Position numbers and translations under genes: made by a program. From Actinomadura rifamycini DSM 43936 (GTDB taxonomy: Bacteria; Actinomycetota; Actinomycetes; Streptosporangiales; Streptosporangiaceae), in assembly GCF_000425065.1 (NCBI RefSeq), contig NZ_AULB01000022.1:1-64000 (forward strand): a stretch of 64,000 bases of DNA. Direction: 5' to 3'. Shown here one piece after another: positions 26,506-34,599 of the stretch (the stretch's first letter is position 1; the number at the start of each line of letters is the position of its first letter). Below the pieces are notes generated by a model that had not been told where the DNA came from, ran no database searches, and worked only from the letters and a program-made list of their open reading frames with translations.

Positions 26506-26810
26506 GCCGCGAACTCATCGTGCTGTCCCCGCGCAGGCCCGACGTGGACGCGCTCCGGGTGCCGGGCCTCGACATCAGGAACGCCTACGTGTTCGACGAG
26601 CGCGAACAGTTGCTCGTCCGCATCGACGTCCCGGTGCTAGTGCCCGTCGCCGGGGAAGTGGAGCGCCTCCTCGGCGTTCCGGTCACCGGGCCCGTCTGGT
26701 GGGTGGAACTCCGAGCCGCCGCCGGTTCGACCCACGCGGCGGAGGTCCTGCGGCGGTGCGCGGACGAACTCGCGGCCCGGCACGACGGCACCGTGTGGAG
26801 CGCGCGGTGA
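26502..26810 (+). CDS. Small uncharacterised protein in the MinD-like operon
   Basis: 102 residues; ATG overlaps the MinD-like stop, and its own stop overlaps the DUF6177 start. No membrane segment or signal. It has a compact mixed alpha/beta look (VLSPRRPDVDALRVPGLDIR, LLVRIDVPVLVPVAGEVERL, PVWWVELRAAA), ending in a helix. I do not recognise the family. Tight coupling on both sides suggests it forms a complex with one of its neighbours. Confidence 0.7.
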   Translation: MSRELIVLSPRRPDVDALRVPGLDIRNAYVFDEREQLLVRIDVPVLVPVAGEVERLLGVPVTGPVWWVELRAAAGSTHAAEVLRRCADELAARHDGTVWSAR

Positions 26811-27745
26811 TGCGTACGGTGGGCGGGGCCGACGTCCTCACGGACGCGGCGATGGTCGTGCTGTGCGATCGTCCGCTCGTCCCGTTGAGCCCGGCCTTCG
26901 ACGCGTACCTGGACGAGTGCGCGTCCACGAACCGCACCCTTCAGTTCGTCACCCCACCGGACAGCCGGGTCACGTTTCCTCTCGCGCAGTCCGAAGCGCA
27001 TTGGATCGTGCATGACGACGGCTACTACGAGGGCTTGACGGGACGTCCGATGCACTGGGACGGCGCCATGTTCGTCCCGGATCCGGACGCCCGCGACTAC
27101 GCCCCCGCCTACACGACGCCGCTCGCCGCGCCGATCAGCCCGCGGCTCGTGCTGACCGTGCGGGCGTCGCACGCAGCCGACGAGCCGCTCGGCGCGCACG
27201 TCCACCACCTGATGCGCCTGTTCACGGGAAGTCCCCCGGCAGGCTGGGGGACGACCGAACCCCTGCGGCACGCGTGGGACGCGACGGATCTGACGGCGCA
27301 CGTCCACGGCGTCGGGGAGGCGCGCCTCGTCGCGGTCGGCGCCGGCGAACGCCCGTGCATCGCGGCGCTGCGGTTCGCGCCGCTCGACCCGCCCGCGTCC
27401 GGTGTGGCGGAGACGACGACGCTCACGGTCGGGTACGGCCCTGACGAGACCGTGCCCGTCGGCGACGTCCCGGCCCTCATCGGCGACCTCCCGGGAACGC
27501 CGCCCGCGTCGGTTCTGGCCCAGATCGACCCCGGACGCCCGGACCTCACGCTCGAACCCCGCTGGGCCGGCCCGTCCGCCCCGATCGGCCTGGCCGCCCA
27601 CGGCACCTTCACCGGCCCGCCTGGCTTCAGCCGCCGCCCGCTGGGCGGCCTCACCTGGTTCCCCCTGGGCGAAGGCCGCTCCCCCGACTACTGGCGGCGC
27701 CACGACGCGCTGCTCGCCTTCCTCGAGACGGCCGGCGCCGACTGA
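26810..27745 (+). CDS. DUF6177-like protein
   Basis: 311 residues from ATG 26810 (GTG 26807 also possible; both overlap the preceding TGA). The first part (DVLTDAAMVVLCDRPLVPLS, TLQFVTPPDSRVTFPL, WIVHDDGYYEGLTGRPM) matches my memory of DUF6177 proteins, which occur in actinomycetes near ESX secretion genes. No membrane segment. Function is unknown. It is the last gene of a three-gene coupled operon with a MinD-like ATPase. It is convergent with the gene at 27786. Confidence 0.6.
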   Translation: MRTVGGADVLTDAAMVVLCDRPLVPLSPAFDAYLDECASTNRTLQFVTPPDSRVTFPLAQSEAHWIVHDDGYYEGLTGRPMHWDGAMFVPDPDARDYAPAYTTPLAAPISPRLVLTVRASHAADEPLGAHVHHLMRLFTGSPPAGWGTTEPLRHAWDATDLTAHVHGVGEARLVAVGAGERPCIAALRFAPLDPPASGVAETTTLTVGYGPDETVPVGDVPALIGDLPGTPPASVLAQIDPGRPDLTLEPRWAGPSAPIGLAAHGTFTGPPGFSRRPLGGLTWFPLGEGRSPDYWRRHDALLAFLETAGAD

Positions 27746-27785
27746 TCCCGGCACCGCTCGGGAGACGCCGCGCCCAAGTGAGCGG

Positions 27786-28511
27786 TCAGGGGCGGCGGTT
27801 GCGGAGGAGGATGGAGGTCAGGGCGAAGAGTGCGGCGAGGGCGGCGCCGATGAGGGCGCCGCGGGTGAAGCCGCCCGTGAAGCCGTCGCCGCCCGGGTCG
27901 CCGAGGAGGAACCAGGCAGCCGCGGCGCCGGCGCCGAGGAGCACGTAGCCGGCGAGGAACGCGTAGAAGCGGCGGCTCCAGAACAGGTGGCGGGCCGGGG
28001 TCTCGGGGGCGGCGGGGAGTTCGGCGCCGGGGCCGAGGGAGGCGGCCTTCGGGCGCTTGAAGTACTCGAAGTAGACCCAGGTGCCGCACGGCTCCCAGCC
28101 GTCCGGGGCGAGGCGGGCGGCGAGGGCGGCGCGGCGGCCGGGCAGGACGGTCTCGCGGCGGTACTCCCAGCGCTGCGGGCGCTCGGGGTCGCGGCGGCTG
28201 ATGAAGCGGCCGGCGTTGTCGATGCGCTCGACCTCCCAGCCCTCGTCGCCGAAGCGGTTCAGCAGCCGCCGGTCCTGGAAGGCGTCGGCCGTCCAGCGCC
28301 AGGTGTCGTCGGACGGGCCCGGCTCGGCGGCGGGCGCGGACGGGTGCAGGACGGCGGCGAACTCGGCGGCGGGGCCGAACTCGTCCTCGGGGTCGGTGCC
28401 GGACTCGGCGACGTGCGCGGCGAGGTCGTCGACCGTGGCCGCGGCCTCGTCGTCGGGGACGCCGGCCGCCCGGAGGCGGGCGGCCAGGTCGGCGAAGTAG
28501 GCGGCGCTCAT
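27786..28511 (-). CDS. HAAS-type membrane protein controlled by PadR partner
   Basis: 241 residues; the ATG overlaps the stop of the PadR gene. The first 50 residues (YFADLAARLRAAGVPDDEAA, DLAAHVAESG) resemble the HAAS domain that accompanies PadR regulators. The middle has a repeated pattern (LLNRFGDEGWEVERIDNAGR and LAPDGWEPCGTWVYFEYFKR) similar to DUF2812. Two membrane helices follow near the C-terminus (about 178-198 and 212-232), with a short basic tail. In related systems such a protein binds or senses at the membrane together with PadR; its role is not proven. Confidence 0.7.
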   Translation of the reverse strand: MSAAYFADLAARLRAAGVPDDEAAATVDDLAAHVAESGTDPEDEFGPAAEFAAVLHPSAPAAEPGPSDDTWRWTADAFQDRRLLNRFGDEGWEVERIDNAGRFISRRDPERPQRWEYRRETVLPGRRAALAARLAPDGWEPCGTWVYFEYFKRPKAASLGPGAELPAAPETPARHLFWSRRFYAFLAGYVLLGAGAAAAWFLLGDPGGDGFTGGFTRGALIGAALAALFALTSILLRNRRP

Positions 28512-28852
28512 CGTTCTCCCCGGGCGAGGACGTCGCGGACCGACTCGTCGAACGCGAGCCACAGCCGCGACTGCTCGGCGAGCGTCGCGCGTCCCTCGTC
28601 GGTCAGGTGGTAGTAGCGGCGGCCGGGACCGCGGTCGGCGACGCGGAACTCGGCGGAGACGAGTCCCGCCTCCTCGAGGCGGTTCAGCACCGGGTACAGG
28701 GTGCCTCCCTTGATCTGCCCGAACCCCGCGTCGGCGAGGCGCTTGGCGATCTCGTAGCCGTAGCTCTCGCCGTCGGTGAGGGTCGCGAGCACGAGCAGGT
28801 CGAGGACGCCCTTGAGCCAGCTCGCGCGGCGGTCAGCGGCCATGGTGGTCAT
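28508..28852 (-). CDS. PadR family transcriptional regulator
   Basis: 114 residues from ATG 28852 (ATG 28843 is the alternative: GGAGA is too close to the first and 12 nt from the second). The winged helix is typical: LLVLATLTDGESYGYEIAKR, IKGGTLYPVLNRLEEAGLVS, PGRRYYHLTDEGRATL. It couples to the HAAS protein gene by ATGA and follows the CPBP protease gene after about 30 nt, so the three likely form one operon under the promoter at 29639-29667. Confidence 0.92.
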   Translation of the reverse strand: MTTMAADRRASWLKGVLDLLVLATLTDGESYGYEIAKRLADAGFGQIKGGTLYPVLNRLEEAGLVSAEFRVADRGPGRRYYHLTDEGRATLAEQSRLWLAFDESVRDVLARGER

Positions 28853-28881
28853 CTTCTCCGCGATCCAGGTAGTGGTGCAAC

Positions 28882-29604
28882 CTAGCCGGCCGCGGGCGCG
28901 GTGCGGCGGGTGGCGACGGCGGGCAGGACGACCATGGCCATCACGTCGATGAGGACGTGCACGGCGATCGGGAGGACGAGGCTGCCGCTGGACAGGTAGA
29001 GGTACGTGAGGGAGTAGCCGGCGACCGCGACGAGGAGCATGCCGCGCCAGCCCTGGTAGGCGTGGCCGGCGACGAACAGGGCGAGGGCGAGGGCGGCGGC
29101 GGTCTTCGGGCCGAGGCCGAGGACGCCGACGCCGAGGGCGATGAGCAGGCCGCGGTAGACGATCTCCTCGCAGACGCCGGCCGTCACGGCCATGGCGAGC
29201 GCCCAGCCGCGCTCGGCGGGGGTGCGGGGGTGCATGCCGGTCAGGGCGGGCTGTGCGGGGACGTCCTTGCGGAAGCGGGTGGCGAAGGCGATGAGCGTCA
29301 CCGCGAGGGCCGCCCCGGCGATCATCCCGAGGGTCGTCGAGGGGTCGGCGGGGAGGCGCAGGCCCAGGTCGGACGTGGCGGCGCCGGGCGAGACGGCGAG
29401 GACGGCCAGGGCCGCGGCGGCGGAGGCCCAGGCGCAGGCGACCCAGAGGCGGAACATGCGCGTGAGGGCCTTCGGGTCCGTGTCGCGGCGCCGCAGCATG
29501 CGGTCGTAGGACCGCTTCCCGACCAGGCCCTCGGCGAGCACGTACCCGAGGAGCGGGACGGACAGGGCGAGGCCCAGGGTCGAGAAGTCAGGCGAGATGT
29601 GCAT
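28882..29604 (-). CDS. CPBP family intramembrane protease
   Basis: 240 residues from ATG 29604, chosen because GGAGGG ends 4 nt upstream; ATG 29616 is inside that ribosome site. About seven hydrophobic segments. The catalytic motifs of the CAAX protease/bacteriocin-processing (Abi) family are present: VCEEIVYRG (Glu-Glu and Arg), the His of VAGHAYQGW, and the His of AVHVLIDV. It is expected to cleave in the membrane; the substrate is unknown. It heads an operon with PadR and HAAS proteins. Confidence 0.9.
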   Translation of the reverse strand: MHISPDFSTLGLALSVPLLGYVLAEGLVGKRSYDRMLRRRDTDPKALTRMFRLWVACAWASAAAALAVLAVSPGAATSDLGLRLPADPSTTLGMIAGAALAVTLIAFATRFRKDVPAQPALTGMHPRTPAERGWALAMAVTAGVCEEIVYRGLLIALGVGVLGLGPKTAAALALALFVAGHAYQGWRGMLLVAVAGYSLTYLYLSSGSLVLPIAVHVLIDVMAMVVLPAVATRRTAPAAG

Positions 29605-29638
29605 GGCGCCCTCCATTCGGATCGGTTCAACGATCTAA

Positions 29639-29672
29639 ACTGTACGGCAATCTAGTTAGGAATACAATCTAG
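29639..29672 (-). promoter_or_regulatory. Promoter with overlapping direct repeats for the CPBP-PadR operon
   Basis: On the reverse strand TTGTAT (29667-29662), 17 bp, TACAGT (29644-29639). Two copies of CTAGATTG (forward CAATCTAG at 29648-29655 and 29665-29672) lie 17 bp apart, over the spacer and the -35, with a weaker third copy near 29632. They are a plausible PadR operator. Confidence 0.6.
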
Positions 29673-29813
29673 GTAGCCGAACCGGTGGCCCGGCGGGCGT
29701 CGCGGACGGGAGGCGGGCTCCGGAATAGCTCGCAAGTTCTTGCAGTTAGAAGTAATGACGGAACGCCCGTAAAACGGGTATCAGGCCACATAACCGACAC
29801 CATGGAGGTCTCC

Positions 29814-29996
29814 GTGCCCAGCAGCATCCCCAGGCGCCGGCCCGGCGCCGAACGCCGCCAGGTCAAGACCACGTCCCTGCGCGCCCTCGCGGTCGCCGCC
29901 CGCCTCGAACGACACCACGAGCAGGAGGGCCCACCGGGCGAGGCGTCCGGCCGGGCGGAGTCCCGCCCCGCGCGGCGGACGCCCGACCCGGCCTGA
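29814..29996 (+). CDS. Small basic protein
   Basis: 60 residues from GTG 29814, with GGAGG exactly 5 nt upstream. Rich in Arg and charged residues (RRRPGAERRQVKTTSLRALA), no hydrophobic segment; likely cytoplasmic or nucleic-acid binding. It is followed 10 nt later by a strong hairpin terminator, which supports it being a real single-gene unit. Family not recognised. Confidence 0.5.
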   Translation: MPSSIPRRRPGAERRQVKTTSLRALAVAARLERHHEQEGPPGEASGRAESRPARRTPDPA

Positions 29997-30006
29997 CCTC
30001 GGCTTC

Positions 30007-30041
30007 CCGATGCCCCCGCGGTTCGCCCGCGGGGGCATCGG
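30007..30041. terminator. Strong hairpin terminator
   Basis: A perfect 15-bp stem (30007-30021 with 30027-30041) with a 5-nt loop, GC-rich, no T tract. It follows the small basic protein gene and insulates the kinase gene. Confidence 0.8.
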
Positions 30042-30163
30042 CGTTCCCGCGCGCCCGCCGCGGGCCGTCCGCCCGGGGGCTCGATCATCCGCTTCCGGGG
30101 CGGCGTACCATCATCTGCTCGTAGTCTTTCCGACATGACCGGAACGACGGGGGAGCGAGTGGC

Positions 30164-31993
30164 GTGACGGACAGGACGATGCCGGACGCCCATCCGCTGC
30201 ACACGGGGGACCCGCGGCGGCTGGGCGGGTACGAGGTCCTCGGCCGGCTCGGCGAGGGCGGCCAGGGCGCCGTCTTCCTGGGACGACCGGAGGGCGCGAC
30301 CGCCGCCGCCGACCACGTCGCCATCAAACTCCTGCACGGGGGCCTCACCGGGGACGACTCGGCGCGCGCGCGGTTCGTCCGCGAACTCGAGGTCGCGAAA
30401 CGGGTGGCCCGTTTCTGCACCGCGCAGGTCCTGGACGCGGACGTCCTGGGCGACCAGCCGTACATCATCAGCGAGTACGTGCCGGGTCTGTCGCTGCACC
30501 GGGTGGTGCGCGAGGAGGGGCCGCGCCGGGGCGGCGCCCTGGAGCGGCTCGCCATCAGCACGCTGACCGCGCTCACCGCGATCCACCAGGCCGGCATCGT
30601 CCACCGCGACTTCAAGCCGCACAACGTGATGATGGGACCGGACGGCCCCCGCGTCATCGACTTCGGGGTGGCGCGCGCGCTGAGCACGGCCGGTGAGACC
30701 CAGAACGTCGGGACACCCGCCTACATGGCGCCGGAGAACTTCACCGGCGCCCCGATCGGCCCGCCCGTGGACATGTTCGCGTGGGGCACCACGATGGTGT
30801 TCGCCGCGACCGGGCGTCCCGCGTTCGGCAACGACGAGCTGGCCACGGTCATGCACCGCATCCTGACCGGCGAGCCGGACCTCGGCGAGCTGCCGAGCCC
30901 GCTCCGCGAGCTGGTCGTGGCGTGCCTCGACAAGGACCCGGCGCGGCGGCCCACCGCCCGGACGGCGCAGGAGAGCCTCGTCGGCGCGGCCAGCGGGGCG
31001 GCGCCGGGGGCGGCGCCCCCGCCGCTCCCGGCCTTCCCCGGTCCCGCCGCGCCCGGCCCGCAGGCGTCCGGTCCGCAGGCCGCGCCGCAGGCCGCGGGGC
31101 CGTACTCGACGAACCCGCACCCCACGAGCCCCCATCCGTCCGGCCCGTACGCCGCGGGGGCGGCGGGTCGGCCGTCCGACCACGCCACCGACCCCCGGTA
31201 CTCCGGGACGGCGCCGCAGCCGGACCCGTTCGGCGGCATGACCCCGCCGCCCGGCACCGTGCACCCGCACGCCGTTCCGGGCGCGCACCAGGCCCCGCAC
31301 GGCGCGCCGGGCCCGGACGGCCGGCGCCGCGGCGGGCTCGCGCTGCCGATCGCCGCGGCCGTCGCCGTGGCGCTGGTCGTCGGCGCGGGCGGCGCGTGGG
31401 CGGCGATGCGCTCGGGCGGCGACGACGGCGGCGACCGGCCGGTCGCGTCGGACGACCGCGCCGCGGCGCAGGACGGCACGGCGGGCGACATCCGGCCCGG
31501 CCCGGAGGAGGCGGACGGCAAGGCGTCGAAGCCGTCCCCGACGAAGAGCGGGAGCGCGAAGCCGACGCAGAGCACGAACACGCGGAAACCGGGCGGCGGA
31601 GCGCAGCCGACCCCGGGCCGGAGCACGGGCACCGGCGGCGGTGGCGGCGGTGGCGGCGGCTCGGCTCCCCAGCCGGAACCGGCCAACAAGTACACGCCGC
31701 AGCAGGCGTGCGGCGGCGGCTACTCCGTACTCCGCTCGATGACGGTGCCGGGCGGCCGCGCCTACCTGCTCTACAGCAGCGCAACGCGGAAGAACTGCGC
31801 GGTGACGATGAAGACGCAGAACGTGGGGACGAAGTCGTCCGTCTCGACGTTCGTCCAGGCGAAAGGCAAGGGGCAGGTCTCCGACGGCGGCTCGTTCGAG
31901 TGGTACGCGGGCCCGGTGTACGTGCAGGCGCCGGGCGTGTGCGTCCGGTTCGGCGGCAACGGCAGCGCCTCGTCCTACGGCAACTGCGGCTGA
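30164..31993 (+). CDS. Membrane Ser/Thr protein kinase with SapA-like extracellular domain
   Basis: 609 residues from GTG 30164 (GGGGGAG upstream; ATG 30179 is an alternative). Kinase domain 20-280: glycine loop LGEGGQGAVF, catalytic Lys in VAIKLL, IVHRDFKPHNVMM with HRD, VIDFGVA with DFG, then PAYMAPENF, so it should be active. A Pro/Gly/His-rich linker (280-390) leads to one membrane helix (about 392-412) and a Thr/Ser/Gly-rich stalk. The last 100 residues (from TPQQACGGGYSVLRSM) have four Cys and resemble spore-associated protein A. PASTA repeats are absent. Role: likely signal sensing at the cell surface; ligand unknown. Confidence 0.88.
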   Translation: MTDRTMPDAHPLHTGDPRRLGGYEVLGRLGEGGQGAVFLGRPEGATAAADHVAIKLLHGGLTGDDSARARFVRELEVAKRVARFCTAQVLDADVLGDQPYIISEYVPGLSLHRVVREEGPRRGGALERLAISTLTALTAIHQAGIVHRDFKPHNVMMGPDGPRVIDFGVARALSTAGETQNVGTPAYMAPENFTGAPIGPPVDMFAWGTTMVFAATGRPAFGNDELATVMHRILTGEPDLGELPSPLRELVVACLDKDPARRPTARTAQESLVGAASGAAPGAAPPPLPAFPGPAAPGPQASGPQAAPQAAGPYSTNPHPTSPHPSGPYAAGAAGRPSDHATDPRYSGTAPQPDPFGGMTPPPGTVHPHAVPGAHQAPHGAPGPDGRRRGGLALPIAAAVAVALVVGAGGAWAAMRSGGDDGGDRPVASDDRAAAQDGTAGDIRPGPEEADGKASKPSPTKSGSAKPTQSTNTRKPGGGAQPTPGRSTGTGGGGGGGGGSAPQPEPANKYTPQQACGGGYSVLRSMTVPGGRAYLLYSSATRKNCAVTMKTQNVGTKSSVSTFVQAKGKGQVSDGGSFEWYAGPVYVQAPGVCVRFGGNGSASSYGNCG

Positions 31994-32060
31994 GCGGCGC
32001 TGAGCCGCCCGGTGCGGTCCGGAGCCGCTCGGACGCGATCAGGGGGGCCGGATACGAGAA

Positions 32061-32083
32061 AAGGCCGCCTCCAGGGCGGCCTT
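32061..32083 (+). terminator. Hairpin after the kinase gene
   Basis: AAGGCCGCC (32061-32069) pairs with GGCGGCCTT (32075-32083), loop 5 nt, about 70 bp after the kinase stop. It could serve both strands. Confidence 0.65.
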
Positions 32084-32257
32084 CGCCGTCTGCCACGGGA
32101 ACCGCACGCGATGCGGACGGGTCGACGTTCGACACTCCGTTGCCGACCCGCCTGCGTTTCGACGAACCGCATTGGGGCGATCCCGCGGGCGGGATCATGC
32201 GGGGTTGGGTTGCGGTCTCGAGAGGTTCCGGTAGCGGGTTTTTCTGTCCTGGACGGA

Positions 32258-32542
32258 CTAGTTGCGGGACGCGATCAGATGATCGAAGTCGCCGTCTTTC
32301 GCGCCCAGGATGAGAGCTTCGATCTCGGGGCGCGTGTAGATGAGGGCCGGGCCCTCGGGGTGGCGGGAGTTGCGCATCGCGACGCGGTCGCCGGGAAGTT
32401 CGGCGATCTCGACGCAGTTCCCCTGGGAGTTGCTTCGCCGGGACTTCAGCCAGCGCGCCCCCTCGAGGGCCGTCGCGGGCATCCCGTTGTCGTAGTCGTT
32501 CTGACCGGCCGGAAAGCGGCCGTGATCGGTCTGGAGCATCAT
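32258..32542 (-). CDS. DUF397 protein (BldB-like small regulator)
   Basis: 94 residues; ATG overlaps the stop of the XRE gene (ATGA). The DUF397 core is clear: GARWLKSRRSNSQGNCVEIA, then VAMRNSRHPEGPALIYT. Small proteins of this type, including BldB relatives, pair with adjacent XRE-DUF5753 regulators; some pairs have been described as toxin-antitoxin-like or developmental switches. Here it likely binds the regulator encoded just upstream. Confidence 0.9.
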   Translation of the reverse strand: MMLQTDHGRFPAGQNDYDNGMPATALEGARWLKSRRSNSQGNCVEIAELPGDRVAMRNSRHPEGPALIYTRPEIEALILGAKDGDFDHLIASRN

Positions 32543-33405
32543 GTCTCTCTGAGAAGATCACCAAGAAGCTCGACGGTGCGTTCCGGGGTGGCACTGTCGA
32601 CGCACAGGCGTTCCATCGCCTGCAGATAGGTGTCGACGTCGTCGCGCTTGTCCAGGTACATCGCGCCGGTGAGGTTCTCGACGTAAACCACGTCCGGCAG
32701 ATCCTGCTCGGGAAACCGCAGGATCGAGAAGGCCCCTCCCTCGGCGGCGTGGCCACCGAACCTGAACGGCATGATCTGGATGGTGACGTTGGGCAGCTTC
32801 GACATCTCGATGAGGTGCTCGAACTGGCCGCGCATCACTTCCGGACCGCCGATGGGTCGCCGCAGCGCCCCCTCGTCCAGGACGGCCCACAGGCGCGGCG
32901 CTTCCGGGCCCGTGAGGCGCTCCTGGCGCTGCAGGCGCAGCTCCACGCGCTGGTCGATCTCTTGTTCCGAGGCACCGGCGTTCCCCAGGCGGATCACCGC
33001 ACGCGCATACCCCTCCGACTGCAGCAGTCCCGGGACGAACTGCAGTTCATACGTGCGGATCAGCGCCGCCGACTCCTCCAGACCCACGTAGGTCTGGAAC
33101 CAGCCGGGCAGGACGTCGTTGTACCGGTGCCACCAACCGGGGGTGTTGGCCTCCCGCGCCAGCTGCAGCAGGGCGTCGCGTTCGGACTTCGCCGTGACGC
33201 CGTACAGCGAGAGCAGGTCGTCCACGTCTCGTTCTTTGAAGCTGACCCGCCCGAGCTCGAGGCGGCTGATCTTCGACTCCGACGCGCGGATGACGTACCC
33301 GGCGTCCTGACGGGTGACGCCCTTCGCCTCCCGCAGGCGACGAAGCTGCGACCCGAGCAGGATCCGACGCACGGTCGATCCGCTTCCCGGCGTCTCTGAA
33401 GTCAC
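32539..33405 (-). CDS. XRE family regulator with DUF5753 (WhiJ-like)
   Basis: 288 residues from GTG 33405 (GGGAGG 6 nt upstream; TTG 33411 in the open frame is less likely). Helix-turn-helix at about 18-70 (LRRLREAKGVTRQDAGYVIR, SESKISRLELGR), DUF5753 domain from about 95 (PGWWHRYNDVLPGWFQTYVG). It is clearly similar over its length to the protein at 11687-12613, so the two are paralogues. It is followed by its DUF397 partner and is divergent from the RsbW-like gene across 226 bp. Confidence 0.92.
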   Translation of the reverse strand: MTSETPGSGSTVRRILLGSQLRRLREAKGVTRQDAGYVIRASESKISRLELGRVSFKERDVDDLLSLYGVTAKSERDALLQLAREANTPGWWHRYNDVLPGWFQTYVGLEESAALIRTYELQFVPGLLQSEGYARAVIRLGNAGASEQEIDQRVELRLQRQERLTGPEAPRLWAVLDEGALRRPIGGPEVMRGQFEHLIEMSKLPNVTIQIMPFRFGGHAAEGGAFSILRFPEQDLPDVVYVENLTGAMYLDKRDDVDTYLQAMERLCVDSATPERTVELLGDLLRET

Positions 33406-33631
33406 GCCCAACCTCCCGGCTTCACTGGCGGACAGCGAACCTAGTGTGCCACTGACCTCCGTGTCCTGCGGTTACCTCCGATCGACCGAGCCCCTCCAAG
33501 CCGTCTCACTCCCCCCACGACCCGGATGCACGTGCATTGGGCCTTGCATTCGCACGCTACGATGCGCAGGATAACGCACGAGACTTCCGAGCCACGGCTG
33601 CACAACGAGAACACTCTGCGGGGTCCCGGGA

Positions 33632-34372
33632 ATGACGTCACGCCACGCGCACGACGACACGCGGTGGGAGCTCGGCCCCGTCGTGGGGCCGGCCGACCCA
33701 CAGGACCATGCCGTGCATTCGACACCCGTACCGGAATCGTCCGACCTGCCCCCTCGCCTCGACCGGGGCCTGGCCGCGCTGAGCGAGCTGACCGGGCCGA
33801 CGGTCTCCTTCACCGTCGCGCCCGACCCCGAGTCCGTCACCGAGGCGCGGCACTTCACGCTGTCCCGGCTCGACGAGTGGGGCCTGTCCGATCTCGCCGA
33901 CGACGTCGGGCTGGTCGTCTCCGAACTCGTCACCAACGCCCTGCGGCACAGCGGCGGCGCCCTGGCCGGCGGGCGCCGCACGGGCGACGCCGTCCACCGC
34001 GAGGACGCCCACGGCCCCGCGCCCCACGAGGAGAGCCCGTACGGCGCGGCGCAGTACGGCGAGGCGCGGTTCGGGCCGGACGCCCGCGGCGCGAACGCCT
34101 TCGGGACGGGCGCGTTCAGCGACCCCGCGGACCCGCTGGGCTCCGCGCCGTCCGCGATCCGCCTGCGGCTCGTCCACGAGGGCCCCTGGCTGCTGTGCGG
34201 AATCCTCGACGCCAGCCGCTCCGCGCCGCGCCGCAAGGAGCCCGACTACATCGCCGAGACGGGCCGGGGCCTGCACCTCGTCGAGTCGTTCAGCGTCCGC
34301 TGGGGGTGGCGCACCCTCGCCCGGGGCAAGGTGGTCTGGGCGCTGTTCCGCTCGGACCCGCCCCGATCCTGA
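33632..34372 (+). CDS. RsbW-like anti-sigma kinase (HATPase_c) with internal insert
   Basis: 246 residues from ATG 33632. The GHKL ATPase core shows the N box VVSELVTNALRHSGG and the glycine box AETGRGLHLVESFSVRWGW, as in SpoIIAB/RsbW-type proteins that bind sigma factors or phosphorylate STAS antagonists. Between the boxes lies an extra stretch of about 60 residues rich in G, A, D and charged residues (about 110-170), which most members lack. A STAS gene follows 227 bp downstream, a plausible partner. The sigma factor it would hold is not known. Confidence 0.82.
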   Translation: MTSRHAHDDTRWELGPVVGPADPQDHAVHSTPVPESSDLPPRLDRGLAALSELTGPTVSFTVAPDPESVTEARHFTLSRLDEWGLSDLADDVGLVVSELVTNALRHSGGALAGGRRTGDAVHREDAHGPAPHEESPYGAAQYGEARFGPDARGANAFGTGAFSDPADPLGSAPSAIRLRLVHEGPWLLCGILDASRSAPRRKEPDYIAETGRGLHLVESFSVRWGWRTLARGKVVWALFRSDPPRS

Positions 34373-34394
34373 CGGCACCGGACGCCGGAGCGGC

Positions 34395-34470
34395 ACCCGA
34401 CACCGACTCACGGCGACGACACCTGCACACGACGACGACACCGATATACGACGACGACACCGGCATCCGG
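34395..34470 (+). repeat. 19-bp direct repeats, three to four units, upstream of the STAS gene
   Basis: CGACGACACC begins at 34414, 34433 and 34452, exactly 19 bp apart; a weaker unit starts near 34395. The intervening bases are partly conserved (ending ACGA in two units). They lie between the RsbW-like stop and the STAS gene. Confidence 0.7.
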
Positions 34471-34599
34471 CGACGCGGAGCGGCCCTCGGCGGCAGGCGC
34501 GACAAACCAGACGATCCGGGTATGACACGCTTCAAAGGGAATGACCCGGCAAAGACCGGCGGCCAGGACCGGCCGGGACGACCGCAGGGAGGAGCACCG

